Source: a candidate division WWE3 bacterium RIFCSPHIGHO2_01_FULL_42_13 (GTDB lineage: Bacteria; Patescibacteriota; WWE3; UBA101185; UBA10185). Taken from it: 33,582 nt of DNA. Position 1 is the stretch's first letter, and each line of letters begins with the position of its first letter. The notes beneath the pieces were generated by a model, which made no database searches, was not told the DNA's origin, and was given only the letters and a program-made list of their open reading frames with translations. Location of the stretch: contig MEVA01000006.1 in NCBI GenBank assembly GCA_001772625.1, positions 130,144 through 163,725 of the forward strand, in the 5' to 3' direction. Positions 7,653 to 14,995 of the stretch are shown here, in pieces. Both the position numbers and the translations under genes were made by a program.

Positions 7653-8204
7653 ATGACTAAATACATACTTCATGGTGGTAATGCTCAACACCAAGATCCA
7701 AGAAACGACGAATTCTTCAAGGAAATTCTAAAAGACGCTCCGATAAACGCTAAGGTTTTATTAGTACATTTTGCAGGCAGGCCCGAAAAAAGTGAAATAA
7801 ACAAAGAAAGAGATACTGCCCACTTTGAAAAGGTTAAAGAAGATCGAAATTTAACCTACGAGATTGCAAATGAAGAGACTTTTCCAGCTCAGATACTAAA
7901 TGCGGATGTAATTTATCTTGGTGGCGGTACGACCACAAGGTTACTTGAAACTATAAAGAAATTCACTAATCTAAAAGAATTATTTAACGGAAAGATCGTT
8001 GCCGGAGAATCTGCCGGGGCAAATGTTCTATCTGCTTTTTCCTACAGTAAGTCTGGAGGTGGAGTTCTTCAAGGTCTTGGTATGGTTCCGGTTAAGACAA
8101 TCCCCCATTATAAGGGCGAGCATAAGGAAGATCTTGATGAAATACCTGGGGATTTAGAAACGTTGCTGCTTCCGGAATACGAGTACAGGGTTTTTAACAT
8201 ATAA
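7653..8204 (+). CDS. Peptidase S51-like (class I amidotransferase-like fold)
   Basis: A 183-aa protein of the dipeptidase E/cyanophycinase-like group. Visible are a strand with LLVHFAGRPEKS, the YLGGGTTT motif (88-95), the nucleophile elbow AGESAGAN with Ser120, and a PHYKGEH segment with a candidate catalytic His152. It is somewhat shorter than classical PepE (about 230 aa), so specificity for aspartyl dipeptides cannot be assumed. It has a textbook extended -10 directly upstream and no leader. The T-box transcription unit begins about 45 bp after its stop. Confidence 0.85.
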   Translation: MTKYILHGGNAQHQDPRNDEFFKEILKDAPINAKVLLVHFAGRPEKSEINKERDTAHFEKVKEDRNLTYEIANEETFPAQILNADVIYLGGGTTTRLLETIKKFTNLKELFNGKIVAGESAGANVLSAFSYSKSGGGVLQGLGMVPVKTIPHYKGEHKEDLDEIPGDLETLLLPEYEYRVFNI

Positions 8205-8213
8205 AAACTTGAT

Positions 8214-8242
8214 TTGACAAAACCTCCGCCGTCCCCTATCTT
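8214..8242 (+). promoter_or_regulatory. Sigma70-type promoter of the T-box leader
   Basis: A perfect TTGACA at 8214-8219, a 17-bp spacer and TATCTT at 8237-8242. The expected start near 8249 would give a leader of roughly 290 nt before the ATG at 8538. Confidence 0.75.
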
Positions 8243-8248
8243 ACCACC

Positions 8249-8537
8249 TAGTGTATTTTAAAAGCGTTGAACGGGAGACGCCTGAGTTTACAGGCCCTAG
8301 TGGTCCCGGGAGCTGGTAGAGCGAACACCACAGTAAGTAGCTTTATCCGGAAGTTGGCCGTTACCTTCCAACAGGATACCACTGCTAAGTCAAGTATCCA
8401 TAAAGTCTTCTGCAGAGATGCAGAGGTAATAAAGAGGTGGCACCACGGATTACCGTCCTCTATTTCTATCAGGAAATTATCCTGCTGGGGATGGGGATTT
8501 TTTTATCCCTTAAAAACAATTCAAATAAAGGAGAGAA
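8249..8537 (+). promoter_or_regulatory. T-box riboswitch leader
   Basis: This gene-free stretch holds a T-box. The core reads GAGGTGGCACCACGG at about 8434-8448. It folds into the family's antiterminator: AGAGG pairs with CCTCT (stem A1), TGGCACC is the 7-nt bulge whose UGGN should pair with an uncharged tRNA NCCA end, and ACGG/CCGT closes on ATTA (stem A2). Upstream are a stem III-like hairpin (CTTCTGCA-GAGA-TGCAGAGG, 8407-8426), a long structured stem region (about 8261-8344) and further paired segments. Downstream, TCCTC can instead pair with GGGGA just before seven T (8498-8504), with the nested hairpin CAGGA-AATTA-TCCTG between. This gives a terminator that excludes the antiterminator. 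The specifier codon is not assigned with confidence; TGG at 8301-8303 lies in an internal loop of one plausible stem I fold. Confidence 0.88.
8456..8504 (+). terminator. Regulated terminator of the T-box leader
   Basis: TCCTC (8456-8460) pairs with GGGGA ending at 8497, enclosing a CAGGA/TCCTG hairpin, followed by a run of seven T. The 5' arm is shared with antiterminator stem A1, so the two structures compete. Confidence 0.6.
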
Positions 8538-9875
8538 ATGCGCACTAATATAGCAGATGTGACCAACATCGTGTTAGGGGAAAAGTATCAAAGCAAGCTG
8601 GGAATGTTACGATCCTTGTCGGCGTTGTTAAGTCCGGAAGAGATCCGTAACCGGTTACCAGAAAGTATGATTGCTGAAGCTTCTAAGGTTAGTCTTGGAG
8701 AACTTGATGGGAAAGTGAAAAATCGAAAAGATCTTTCCTTCATCGAGGCACTTGGAGGCATGCTTTATGTAGTCTATGCAACCAACAATCTGGTCAGAAA
8801 TACTTTGGCTCCAAGTCTTGGTTACGACGAGGCAATTGCTAAAGGTTCGTACTTCTTGACCTTAATGGCCGCAAAAGAATCGTTTGTCGGTCTGACGGAT
8901 CATGAAGTGGCGGGGCTTGTTGCAGCAAGTCAATTGGACATTGTCTACTTCCCAAAGCTTGAGTCTGTCTTTGAGACAGCGGGGATGGGTGCCGATAGGG
9001 GTTGGGGGTCAAAGGACATCAAAACTATCAATATCTCGACCCTTTCGGCGTTTGTTATTGCCAGCCTGGACCTGTATTCGATGAAGCACGGTTCCTACGG
9101 CAATACGACTAAAGTGGGTTCGACTGATGTGCCGGAGAAGTTCGGTGCAAACATTGTGCTTGCTGATCCAGACCAAATCCAAGAACTTTTGGATGAGACG
9201 AAATTCTGGTTTAGTGACGCGCATTCGGTGAAGACCTTGCACTACTTGTCGCATCTTTTGATGGTGGAGACGATCAACCATGTGATCGGCCCAATGACAG
9301 CGCCGGTCTCCAAGGAAACCAAGCTTTACAAGGTTCTGGGTGTAAATCAAAACGTTCACCCGAAGGTAATAGCAAAAGCCTACGCTTTTTTGCATAGGCT
9401 GGGTTTAGTTAATCTGGGAGGGGTGGTAGCTTTAGGTGGAGTTGATGTTAAACCAAATGCAACCAAATCTAATAGCCCTTCTTGGTTTAAGGAGCATTCC
9501 TACTTGGACGAGCTTTCGCCTACGGCAACTGTAGTTAGTATGGCCGCGGGGCAACAGTTCTTGGGAACCGAAGTTGTTGATGCGGGCACTTTCGGTCTCA
9601 CTATCGATGAGGAAACTCTTAAGGTGAGAAATGAACTTGCCGTTTTACTCAAGGCGGATGAAGAAGCATTACGCGGCGGGCCTCTAGCAGAATATCTTGC
9701 CTGCAATGTGGCCTTGGTACTATCCGCTACTGACTTAGAAAGGGGATTAGATTACAAGGCGGGGCTTCGTGCTAATTTTCAACGAGCCCTAGCTTCAATC
9801 GAGAATGGTGATGCTTTAGCCACCCTCGATAACTATGTGCAAAAGACTGGGGGAAAAAGAGTTAGCTGGTTGTAA
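8538..9875 (+). CDS. TrpD-like (anthranilate phosphoribosyltransferase-like) protein
   Basis: A 445-aa protein of the TrpD/nucleoside-phosphorylase-like fold. Recognisable blocks are NIST (165-168), KHGSYGNTTKVGSTDVPEKF (183-202, compare KHGNR..SSKSGSADVLE), the FWFSDAHS-to-GPMTAPV segment (223-257), DELS (324-327) and the C-terminal GGP-to-ALATLDNYV region. It is about 100 residues longer than usual TrpD, with an N-terminal extension of some 60 residues and extra sequence around 285-345. The PRPP loop, usually GTGGDG, reads GADRGWGS. It is a distant homologue, so anthranilate as substrate is an inference supported by the T-box and nearby trpS. Shine-Dalgarno AAAGGAGAG precedes the ATG and a strong terminator follows. 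Confidence 0.75.
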   Translation: MRTNIADVTNIVLGEKYQSKLGMLRSLSALLSPEEIRNRLPESMIAEASKVSLGELDGKVKNRKDLSFIEALGGMLYVVYATNNLVRNTLAPSLGYDEAIAKGSYFLTLMAAKESFVGLTDHEVAGLVAASQLDIVYFPKLESVFETAGMGADRGWGSKDIKTINISTLSAFVIASLDLYSMKHGSYGNTTKVGSTDVPEKFGANIVLADPDQIQELLDETKFWFSDAHSVKTLHYLSHLLMVETINHVIGPMTAPVSKETKLYKVLGVNQNVHPKVIAKAYAFLHRLGLVNLGGVVALGGVDVKPNATKSNSPSWFKEHSYLDELSPTATVVSMAAGQQFLGTEVVDAGTFGLTIDEETLKVRNELAVLLKADEEALRGGPLAEYLACNVALVLSATDLERGLDYKAGLRANFQRALASIENGDALATLDNYVQKTGGKRVSWL

Positions 9876-9892
9876 GTAAGCTTTAGATAAAA

Positions 9893-9934
9893 AGCAAGGG
9901 CGTATACAAGTATTTCATTGTATGCGCCCTTTTT
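9893..9934 (+). terminator. Intrinsic terminator, probably bidirectional
   Basis: AGGGCGTATACA (9897-9908) pairs with TGTATGCGCCCT (9919-9930) with one G-U wobble, followed by a T run on the plus strand and preceded by an A-rich run that serves the converging DUF554 gene. Confidence 0.85.
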
Positions 9935-9952
9935 GTATTCCCTCACTTTCTT

Positions 9953-10771
9953 TTAGAGATGTATGATGGTTCCAATTACCGTTGCGACGAGTAACCATCT
10001 CAGGATGGCGGCTATCAGGATAGCAGGTATGAAGTTTACAACCTCAAAGTCATCCCTTAAACCTGCAACCTTAATGCCCATAGCCATAATCAGAACGCCT
10101 CCAGCGGCGGTCATTTCATCGACAACCTTACGTCCTGCTAAGCAGGCATCCATCACTTCCTTGCGTGTAATGTTACCGTAGGTGTTTTCGAAAGTACACC
10201 CATCTGGAAGAAAGAATGGTCCAAGAAGCCATCCCAGTAGGGAAAAGGTGGTTTGGAAGGCCAGTATCGGGAGAAAGGACCAAAGCACCCCCCGACCCAT
10301 CGTCAAAGCGAGGAAGAAAGTTGCCACGCCATCAAAGACCCACTTGGTCTCAATTAAGTTTGTTTGGCCGGCAACCCTTTCAAGAATGGGGCCCATGATA
10401 GCCAAAGGTCCAACAACTGAAATCACAGTCGCTGTTACTAAGGCATCTACAAACTTACGTGTATCTTCCTTCTTGGCGACTCTATTCTTAAACCACTCCG
10501 CCAACTTGTCAATTTTAGGTGCAATCCCTATCCATTGTCCGAGTAGCACCCCAAAAACAATGGAGATCAGCACAATTAACGGATTGACTGTGCCGAGGAA
10601 AAACATTACACCAATTGGAATTGCTGTGAGACCCAGGGCTAGATATGCCTGGTTTTCATAGTTTTTTCCATGAAGCCATCGTTTAAGTCCAAGCCCTAAA
10701 AGGGCTGTTGCTATGACGATCGCTACGTCGATTAGCGTGCCCCTCATGGGCTCAAGCCATGTCCATAACAT
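9953..10771 (-). CDS. DUF554 family membrane protein
   Basis: A 272-aa integral membrane protein with about seven hydrophobic segments. It matches the DUF554 (YdfK-like) pattern: an early GTLIDVAIVIATALLGLGLK segment, the GPLAIMGPI motif in the middle, TAAGGVLIMAMGI and a late NFIPAIL segment. The function of this family is not established; transport is often assumed. Shine-Dalgarno AGGAGG lies a few nt before the ATG. The start is 23 bp after the trpS stop and no terminator lies between, so it should be co-transcribed with trpS. This suggests a link to tryptophan or indole compounds (inference). Confidence 0.85.
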   Translation of the reverse strand: MLWTWLEPMRGTLIDVAIVIATALLGLGLKRWLHGKNYENQAYLALGLTAIPIGVMFFLGTVNPLIVLISIVFGVLLGQWIGIAPKIDKLAEWFKNRVAKKEDTRKFVDALVTATVISVVGPLAIMGPILERVAGQTNLIETKWVFDGVATFFLALTMGRGVLWSFLPILAFQTTFSLLGWLLGPFFLPDGCTFENTYGNITRKEVMDACLAGRKVVDEMTAAGGVLIMAMGIKVAGLRDDFEVVNFIPAILIAAILRWLLVATVIGTIIHL

Positions 10772-10794
10772 GTTAACCTCCTACGTTTTCTGAG

Positions 10795-11832
10795 TTAAGG
10801 TAGGCGCATAAGGTGCATTGCGCTCCGGGTTCTTTCCACTGTTGCAGCCGCAAGTTCACGTGCGCGTGCTGTTCCAGATGAAAGCACATCCATGGTATCG
10901 AGATTTTTTTTGGCATCTGCGCGCCGTGCGCGGATCGGTTCGAGAAATGATTCCAAAGCTACGATTAGCTTCTTCTTCACTTCAACGTCTCCGACTTTGC
11001 CTTTTTTGTAGCGGTCCTTAAGGTCCGCAACCTCTTCCACATTTGTGTTGAACGCATCGTGGTAGATGAAGACAGGATTGTCTTCAACAGTGCCTGGCAC
11101 ATCGGCACTTGTGCGTTTTGGATCGGTAAACATGCCCATGACGAGGTTTTTCACTGTTTCGGGGTCGTCTTTGAGATTGATCGCATTCCCGGCGGACTTG
11201 GACATCTTTGCCTGTCCATCGACGCCAACCAAGCGGCCTACATCGCCTATCAAGGCGTTGCATCTGTTAAAGGTTGGGCCGTACAGTTTGTTGAAAGCGC
11301 TTGCAATTCGATTGTTGTCGCGAAGGTGAGGAGCTTGGTCTTCACCCACGGGTACTAGGATAGAGCTTTTCACTTGATTTGGATCGTGAGAGACAAACAG
11401 AATGTCTGCCGCCTGGCTCACAACGTAGGTCATAAAGCCGACAGTTGCCGACTTTTTCAAGTGCTTCCGCTCTTCCCTGATGGTAGGATTACGTTCCATC
11501 CAGGTGAATGGGGTAACCATACCAAGGTAAACCGTGAGTTCTGTAAGTTCCCTCACTTCACTTTGAAGGACAAAGTGCACGTTAGATCTGGTGGGATCGA
11601 GCCCAACCGAGACCCAGTCAAGCACAACGTCCTCAACAGCCTGCACGATAAGGCCCGGATTTTCCGCGTGGGTTGTTAAGGCCTGGATATCCGCAATCAG
11701 GAAAAAGCACTCGTACTCGTCCTGCAACGGAATCCATTGCTTTAACGCACCAACGTAATGACCAAGGTGCAGTGGTCCTGTAGGGCGAATGCCTGTTAGG
11801 AGCCGCTTTAAACTTTTACTCTTGTCATCCAT
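10795..11832 (-). CDS. trpS: Tryptophanyl-tRNA synthetase
   Basis: A 345-aa class Ic synthetase that charges tRNA-Trp. The HIGH-type motif is GPLHLGHYVGAL near residue 19, and KMSKS is present as AKMSKSAGN near 209. The Rossmann core and the C-terminal helical anticodon-binding region are complete. The ATG is preceded by Shine-Dalgarno TGGAGG. It lies directly downstream of the tRNA-Trp gene, with a terminator hairpin in between, and is followed by the DUF554 gene. Base composition looks less AT-rich than the leaderless genes around it. Confidence 0.97.
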   Translation of the reverse strand: MDDKSKSLKRLLTGIRPTGPLHLGHYVGALKQWIPLQDEYECFFLIADIQALTTHAENPGLIVQAVEDVVLDWVSVGLDPTRSNVHFVLQSEVRELTELTVYLGMVTPFTWMERNPTIREERKHLKKSATVGFMTYVVSQAADILFVSHDPNQVKSSILVPVGEDQAPHLRDNNRIASAFNKLYGPTFNRCNALIGDVGRLVGVDGQAKMSKSAGNAINLKDDPETVKNLVMGMFTDPKRTSADVPGTVEDNPVFIYHDAFNTNVEEVADLKDRYKKGKVGDVEVKKKLIVALESFLEPIRARRADAKKNLDTMDVLSSGTARARELAAATVERTRSAMHLMRLP

Positions 11833-11849
11833 ATCTACCTCCAGTAGAT
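11833..11849 (-). promoter_or_regulatory. Inverted repeat holding the trpS ribosome binding site
   Basis: On the minus strand ATCTAC-TGGAG-GTAGAT is a perfect 6-bp stem with a 5-nt loop that contains most of the Shine-Dalgarno sequence and abuts the ATG. It could modulate initiation or bind a regulator; this is inference. Confidence 0.45.
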
Positions 11850-11884
11850 TTCTAGATTATCAAAGATCGCGAATAAAATGTTAC

Positions 11885-11921
11885 AAAAAAGGGACTATAA
11901 ACAGTTATGTGTATAGTCCCT
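11885..11921 (-). terminator. Intrinsic terminator or attenuator between tRNA-Trp and trpS
   Basis: Perfect 10-bp stem AGGGACTATA/TATAGTCCCT with a 12-nt loop and six T on the minus strand. It starts a few nt after the tRNA-Trp 3' end and ends about 50 nt before trpS. Confidence 0.8.
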
Positions 11922-11926
11922 CTCAG

Positions 11927-11999
11927 TACGCGCGGCGAGACTCGAACTCGCAACCTGCGGTTTTGGAGACCGCTACTCTGCCAATTGAGCTACGCGCGC
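11927..11999 (-). tRNA. tRNA-Trp (CCA anticodon)
   Basis: A standard cloverleaf with anticodon loop CTCCAAA (anticodon CCA) closed by GCGGT/ACCGC, D-arm GCTC, and T-arm GCGAG/CTCGC around TTCGAGT. It differs from the other tRNAs in the window: position 72 gives a G1-U72 pair, the discriminator is A73 rather than the G73 usual for bacterial tRNA-Trp, and the 3' CCA is not encoded (CTG follows). No clear promoter was assigned; TAGAAT directly abuts the 5' end. Confidence 0.9.
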
Positions 12000-12117
12000 A
12001 TTCTAAACCAGACTAGTTTCGCATTGTTTAAATATTTGTGCAGGATTTGCTTTAGCGGGAGCTAGGCTAGTTACCAGTGCATCATAGCTTATAATAATAC
12101 CAGTGTCTAGTGTGTAG

Positions 12118-12123
12118 TATAAT
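12118..12123 (+). promoter_or_regulatory. -10 element of leaderless btpA-like gene
   Basis: TATAAT ending 7 nt before the ATG at 12131. It decides that start over in-frame GTG and ATG codons at 12110 and 12122, which overlap or precede the promoter. Confidence 0.6.
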
Positions 12124-12130
12124 GGGGTTT

Positions 12131-12967
12131 ATGAGTCGTTTAAGTGATGCTTTGGGCACAAATCGTACATTGATAGGTGCGCTCCATTTTCCTCCTTTAC
12201 CCACTTTTGAGGGATTTACCTCCTTAGAAGAGGTTTTAGAGTTTTCTTTAAAGAACGCAGAAAAACTTGAAAAGGCTGGATTTGATTCAATCATTGTTGA
12301 AAATAACTACGATCTTCCCCATTTAATAAAAGTTGGCCCAGAAACAATTTCAGTAATGAAGTATTTAACAAAAGAAATTATGAAACAGGTTTCAATTCCG
12401 ATTGGAATTTCAGTTTTATGGAATTCTTTTGGGGCAGCTTTTGAAATTGCCAAGGAAACAAACGCAAAGTATATTCGGGTTCCGGTTTTTGTAGATCGGG
12501 TAGAGACCTCATACGGTAAAGTAATCGGAGAGCCGGAAAAAGTTATTGAAGTTAGAAAGAATCTAAACGCCGATGACGTCCTTATCCTTGCAGATATTCA
12601 AGTTAAGCACTCAAAACTTTTAAATGTTAGGCCAATCAGCGAAGCGGCAAAAGAGGCTGTAGAAAAAGGGGCGGATGGACTTATTGTTACAGGAAATTGG
12701 ACAGGTGACTCACCAAAAATGGGAGACCTTAAGCAAGTACGGCTAGCTTCGGGAAAAGATTTTCCTATTATTGTAGGAAGTGGCGCCACGAAAGAAAATA
12801 TTAAAAGTCTTATGAGTGTTGCAACCGGAGTAATAATTGGAACAGATCTGAAGGAGTTTGATGTAGCTTCCCGCGAGAAGCATGTAAATCTTGTTGGTCC
12901 ATATACACCAATTAGCGAAAAAAAAGCTAAGGAATTTGTTGAAGCATTTAGACTTGCAACTAAATAA
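12131..12967 (+). CDS. BtpA/SgcQ family protein
   Basis: A 278-aa TIM-barrel protein of the BtpA family. Characteristic segments are IGALHFPPLP at the N-terminus, FDSIIVENNYDLP, IPIGISVLWNSFGAA, KYIRVPVFV, ILADIQVKHS and GLIVTGNWTGDSP, ending with PIIVGSGATKENI and GVIIGTDLK. BtpA was named from photosystem I biogenesis in cyanobacteria; in other bacteria the role is unknown and a sugar- or nucleotide-related enzyme is plausible. The start is set at 12131 by the TATAAT box 7 nt upstream. No Shine-Dalgarno sequence is seen. It converges on the GNAT gene with a shared terminator between. Confidence 0.88.
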   Translation: MSRLSDALGTNRTLIGALHFPPLPTFEGFTSLEEVLEFSLKNAEKLEKAGFDSIIVENNYDLPHLIKVGPETISVMKYLTKEIMKQVSIPIGISVLWNSFGAAFEIAKETNAKYIRVPVFVDRVETSYGKVIGEPEKVIEVRKNLNADDVLILADIQVKHSKLLNVRPISEAAKEAVEKGADGLIVTGNWTGDSPKMGDLKQVRLASGKDFPIIVGSGATKENIKSLMSVATGVIIGTDLKEFDVASREKHVNLVGPYTPISEKKAKEFVEAFRLATK

Positions 12968-12979
12968 TCTTAAAAATGG

Positions 12980-13008
12980 AAAGACAGTAGCGAGCCACTA
13001 CTGTCTTT
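12980..13008 (-). terminator. Bidirectional intrinsic terminator
   Basis: Perfect 11-bp stem AAAGACAGTAG/CTACTGTCTTT with a 7-nt loop between the converging BtpA and GNAT genes. The stem ends in TTT on both strands. Confidence 0.8.
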
Positions 13009-13021
13009 AACCAAAATCTAT

Positions 13022-13696
13022 TCATTTCTGCATCCCTATAACAAGAAACCCGTTGGTTGTTTCCCCATTTTCTATCAGAAGCTGCTTTCTGAAGAACTCA
13101 TTGGCAAGTCTGTTATTCGACCAAGGGAACTTAGCGTACAGGAATTGTTTGTATTGACCAATGCGAACAAAAGTCATTTTATTAAACCCCTCCTTTCCAG
13201 CTACTATCGCCTCCCCAATTTTGCGAATGCTTTTAGGAATTTTGTGCTCCCAACTAGGATATACTCTGGTGCTTAGTTTCAGTAGGCCCAAATACATGAT
13301 TGGGCTTTGTGTGTGAAGCGCCATTAGATCATAAGTTTCGGCAACCAAAGCTTTCTTCATCAAAAAGCTGCCAATACCTAGGCCTTGAAATTCTGGAAGC
13401 ATAGCGATCCCAGTTAGATACACACCGTTACAGATGTCTGTAAGGTTTTTAACTGCCGCGAAGGCAATTGCGGTTTTGTTCTTGGTCAAGACAAAAGCCC
13501 GTGTTTGGCCAGTCAGTATGTGCTCTTTAATTTCGGTACCGCCCTTTTCTTTGCCGAAGCCTTCAGATGCAACATAGGATAGTTCCGTAACCAGATTAGT
13601 TCTTGTTCCGATAGCATCTTCGGGGTCCCAAATCGTTACAAGTTCAAACCCATCCAACTCTGTACTGACGGATCCAAGATTTCGCCATTTGCCCAT
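13022..13696 (-). CDS. GNAT family N-acetyltransferase
   Basis: A 224-aa protein with the acetyl-CoA binding signature LPEFQGLGIGSFLMKKAL (about 100-117, Q/RxxGxG/A form) preceded by the YLTGIAML strand. The C-terminal 90 residues are not recognised. The substrate is unknown. A Shine-Dalgarno sequence (GAGGAG) precedes the ATG, and a likely promoter (TTGTAA, 17 bp, TACTAT) sits 48-76 bp upstream. With its own promoter and terminator it forms a single-gene unit. Confidence 0.85.
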   Translation of the reverse strand: MGKWRNLGSVSTELDGFELVTIWDPEDAIGTRTNLVTELSYVASEGFGKEKGGTEIKEHILTGQTRAFVLTKNKTAIAFAAVKNLTDICNGVYLTGIAMLPEFQGLGIGSFLMKKALVAETYDLMALHTQSPIMYLGLLKLSTRVYPSWEHKIPKSIRKIGEAIVAGKEGFNKMTFVRIGQYKQFLYAKFPWSNNRLANEFFRKQLLIENGETTNGFLVIGMQK

Positions 13697-13743
13697 TTTA
13701 GCTCCTCTCGCCTTTTATTTAGCAAACCTTGATGTTACGGCTG

Positions 13744-13772
13744 ATAGTATCACCAACGGGTATGGGTTACAA
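13744..13772 (-). promoter_or_regulatory. Promoter of the GNAT gene
   Basis: Minus strand TTGTAA (13767-13772), 17-bp spacer, TACTAT (13744-13749). The -35 is weak. Confidence 0.45.
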
Positions 13773-13784
13773 GTAATGAATAGA

Positions 13785-13820
13785 GAAACGGCGATTCTGA
13801 TTTCTCAAAACCGCCGTTTC
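13785..13820 (-). terminator. Hairpin after the EamA-like gene
   Basis: GAAACGGCG pairs perfectly with CGCCGTTTC across an 18-nt loop, 15 bp past the stop of the transporter gene. The tail is only moderately T-rich. Confidence 0.6.
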
Positions 13821-13834
13821 CGCCTTGAAATTAA

Positions 13835-14878
13835 CTATGCTGTCACATCCTTTTCTGGTTCGTGTTTCGGAACAAGTATGGTTGCGCCAACAAGGAAAGC
13901 CAAGCCAAGAATATTTAAGAGAATTACCTCGCTTCTTACCTCCTGCAGAAACAGGTAACCTAAAGCAAAGCCTGTAATTGAACCAACGGATGCATTCACA
14001 ACTCCGACAACGGTTACAGGTCTAAACACCTTGGCCCAGGTAATCAGGTGATTGTTGACCCACCCAAAAAATTGCTGTGTAAGGATTAGTACAACACCCC
14101 AGATCTCCACAGCTCCTTGCAGGCTGAAAACCTTATCAACGATTATGTTGACGAATTGGGTAAATCTTCCCAAAACTGCCGTTGCAACTATGGCAAAAAT
14201 TACGCCAACAACGGCAAGATAGATCATCCGCAGGTTGGCGTACTCAACACTATCGGTGGATGTTCTTCCAATCTGGTCCAAGTGCTCCCTGAATGCCCAG
14301 AATACCGCCGAGGCGGCAAGTAGAGCAATTGCCTCAAATCCTATGTCGGTGATGTTCCCGGACCTCATAGATATTAGGCCCAAGCCCAGGAGGGCACATA
14401 AAAGCGGCAACAACAGTGCCCCAACCTTTACCAGCTTTCTTATCAGAACATCGCCCAGCGCGATTATGATAAGTGGTAGCACGGCGTTGATCGGTACCGC
14501 TATTGTGCTAGTAGAGGTTTGATAGACATACAGGAAGAGGCAGACTGCAGCTGCAGCGGCTACTGCACTGAGGAAAGCGTTACGGTGCATAATCCACCAT
14601 TTTGCCTTATCAAACTCGTCGCGCTTTTTGGGTTTGAGAAAAGAAGGCAGACCCCAAACTGCTTGAGCGACCACTCCAACTGCAAGAAAAGCCAAAACGC
14701 TTACAATCCTGTCTGTGAACTCTCCCGATCTTGGGGCAAACATATTGTGGGCGATCTCCACGCTTATCGTGCTGGATGCCCCGTTAAGCAAACCCGCGAC
14801 GAGCAGTACGAAGAAAATCACACCTTTGAGAGGTTGTTCCTTAAGCGACTCAAACGTGCTTCCAAGTCTTTTTATCAT
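13835..14878 (-). CDS. EamA/DMT-type membrane transporter
   Basis: A 347-aa integral membrane protein with about ten hydrophobic helices. A charged cytosolic loop (KPKKRDEFDKAK) lies between helices 2 and 3. The two-repeat layout, the STSTIAVPINAVLPLIIIAL segment and the final GYLFLQEVRSEVILLNILGL segment fit the drug/metabolite transporter superfamily. The substrate is unknown. Shine-Dalgarno AAAAGGAG sits just before the ATG, downstream of a clear promoter with a 17-bp spacer. With the hairpin after the stop it is a complete transcription unit. Confidence 0.75.
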   Translation of the reverse strand: MIKRLGSTFESLKEQPLKGVIFFVLLVAGLLNGASSTISVEIAHNMFAPRSGEFTDRIVSVLAFLAVGVVAQAVWGLPSFLKPKKRDEFDKAKWWIMHRNAFLSAVAAAAAVCLFLYVYQTSTSTIAVPINAVLPLIIIALGDVLIRKLVKVGALLLPLLCALLGLGLISMRSGNITDIGFEAIALLAASAVFWAFREHLDQIGRTSTDSVEYANLRMIYLAVVGVIFAIVATAVLGRFTQFVNIIVDKVFSLQGAVEIWGVVLILTQQFFGWVNNHLITWAKVFRPVTVVGVVNASVGSITGFALGYLFLQEVRSEVILLNILGLAFLVGATILVPKHEPEKDVTA

Positions 14879-14913
14879 TTTTCTCCTTTTGAGTGCCGAC
14901 GAATATTTGGGTC

Positions 14914-14942
14914 ATCATATATGAGTCTGAAGAGGGAGTCAA
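14914..14942 (-). promoter_or_regulatory. Sigma70-type promoter of the EamA-like gene
   Basis: Minus strand TTGACT (14937-14942), 17-bp spacer, TATGAT (14914-14919), giving a leader of about 30 nt with a Shine-Dalgarno sequence. Confidence 0.7.
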
Positions 14943-14954
14943 CGAGGGTAGTTA

Positions 14955-14985
14955 TTTTGGCTGAGCATATGGGTCTAGAGTTACC
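14955..14985 (-). repeat. tRNA-end-like repeat, copy a
   Basis: Plus-strand text TTTTGGCTGAGCATATGG then GTCTAGA and, after 3 extra bases, ACC. Read on the minus strand it runs from a T-arm-like segment to CTCAGCCA. It begins 10 nt after the stop of the 107-aa membrane protein gene. This is the distal end of the array relative to tRNA-Gln. Confidence 0.75.
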
Positions 14986-14995
14986 TTAACCCTTG

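Noticed and set aside
8267-8548. A 93-aa reading frame upstream of the TrpD-like gene
   Set aside because: It lies entirely within the T-box leader, has no Shine-Dalgarno sequence or leaderless promoter at its start, and its sequence is explained by RNA structure.
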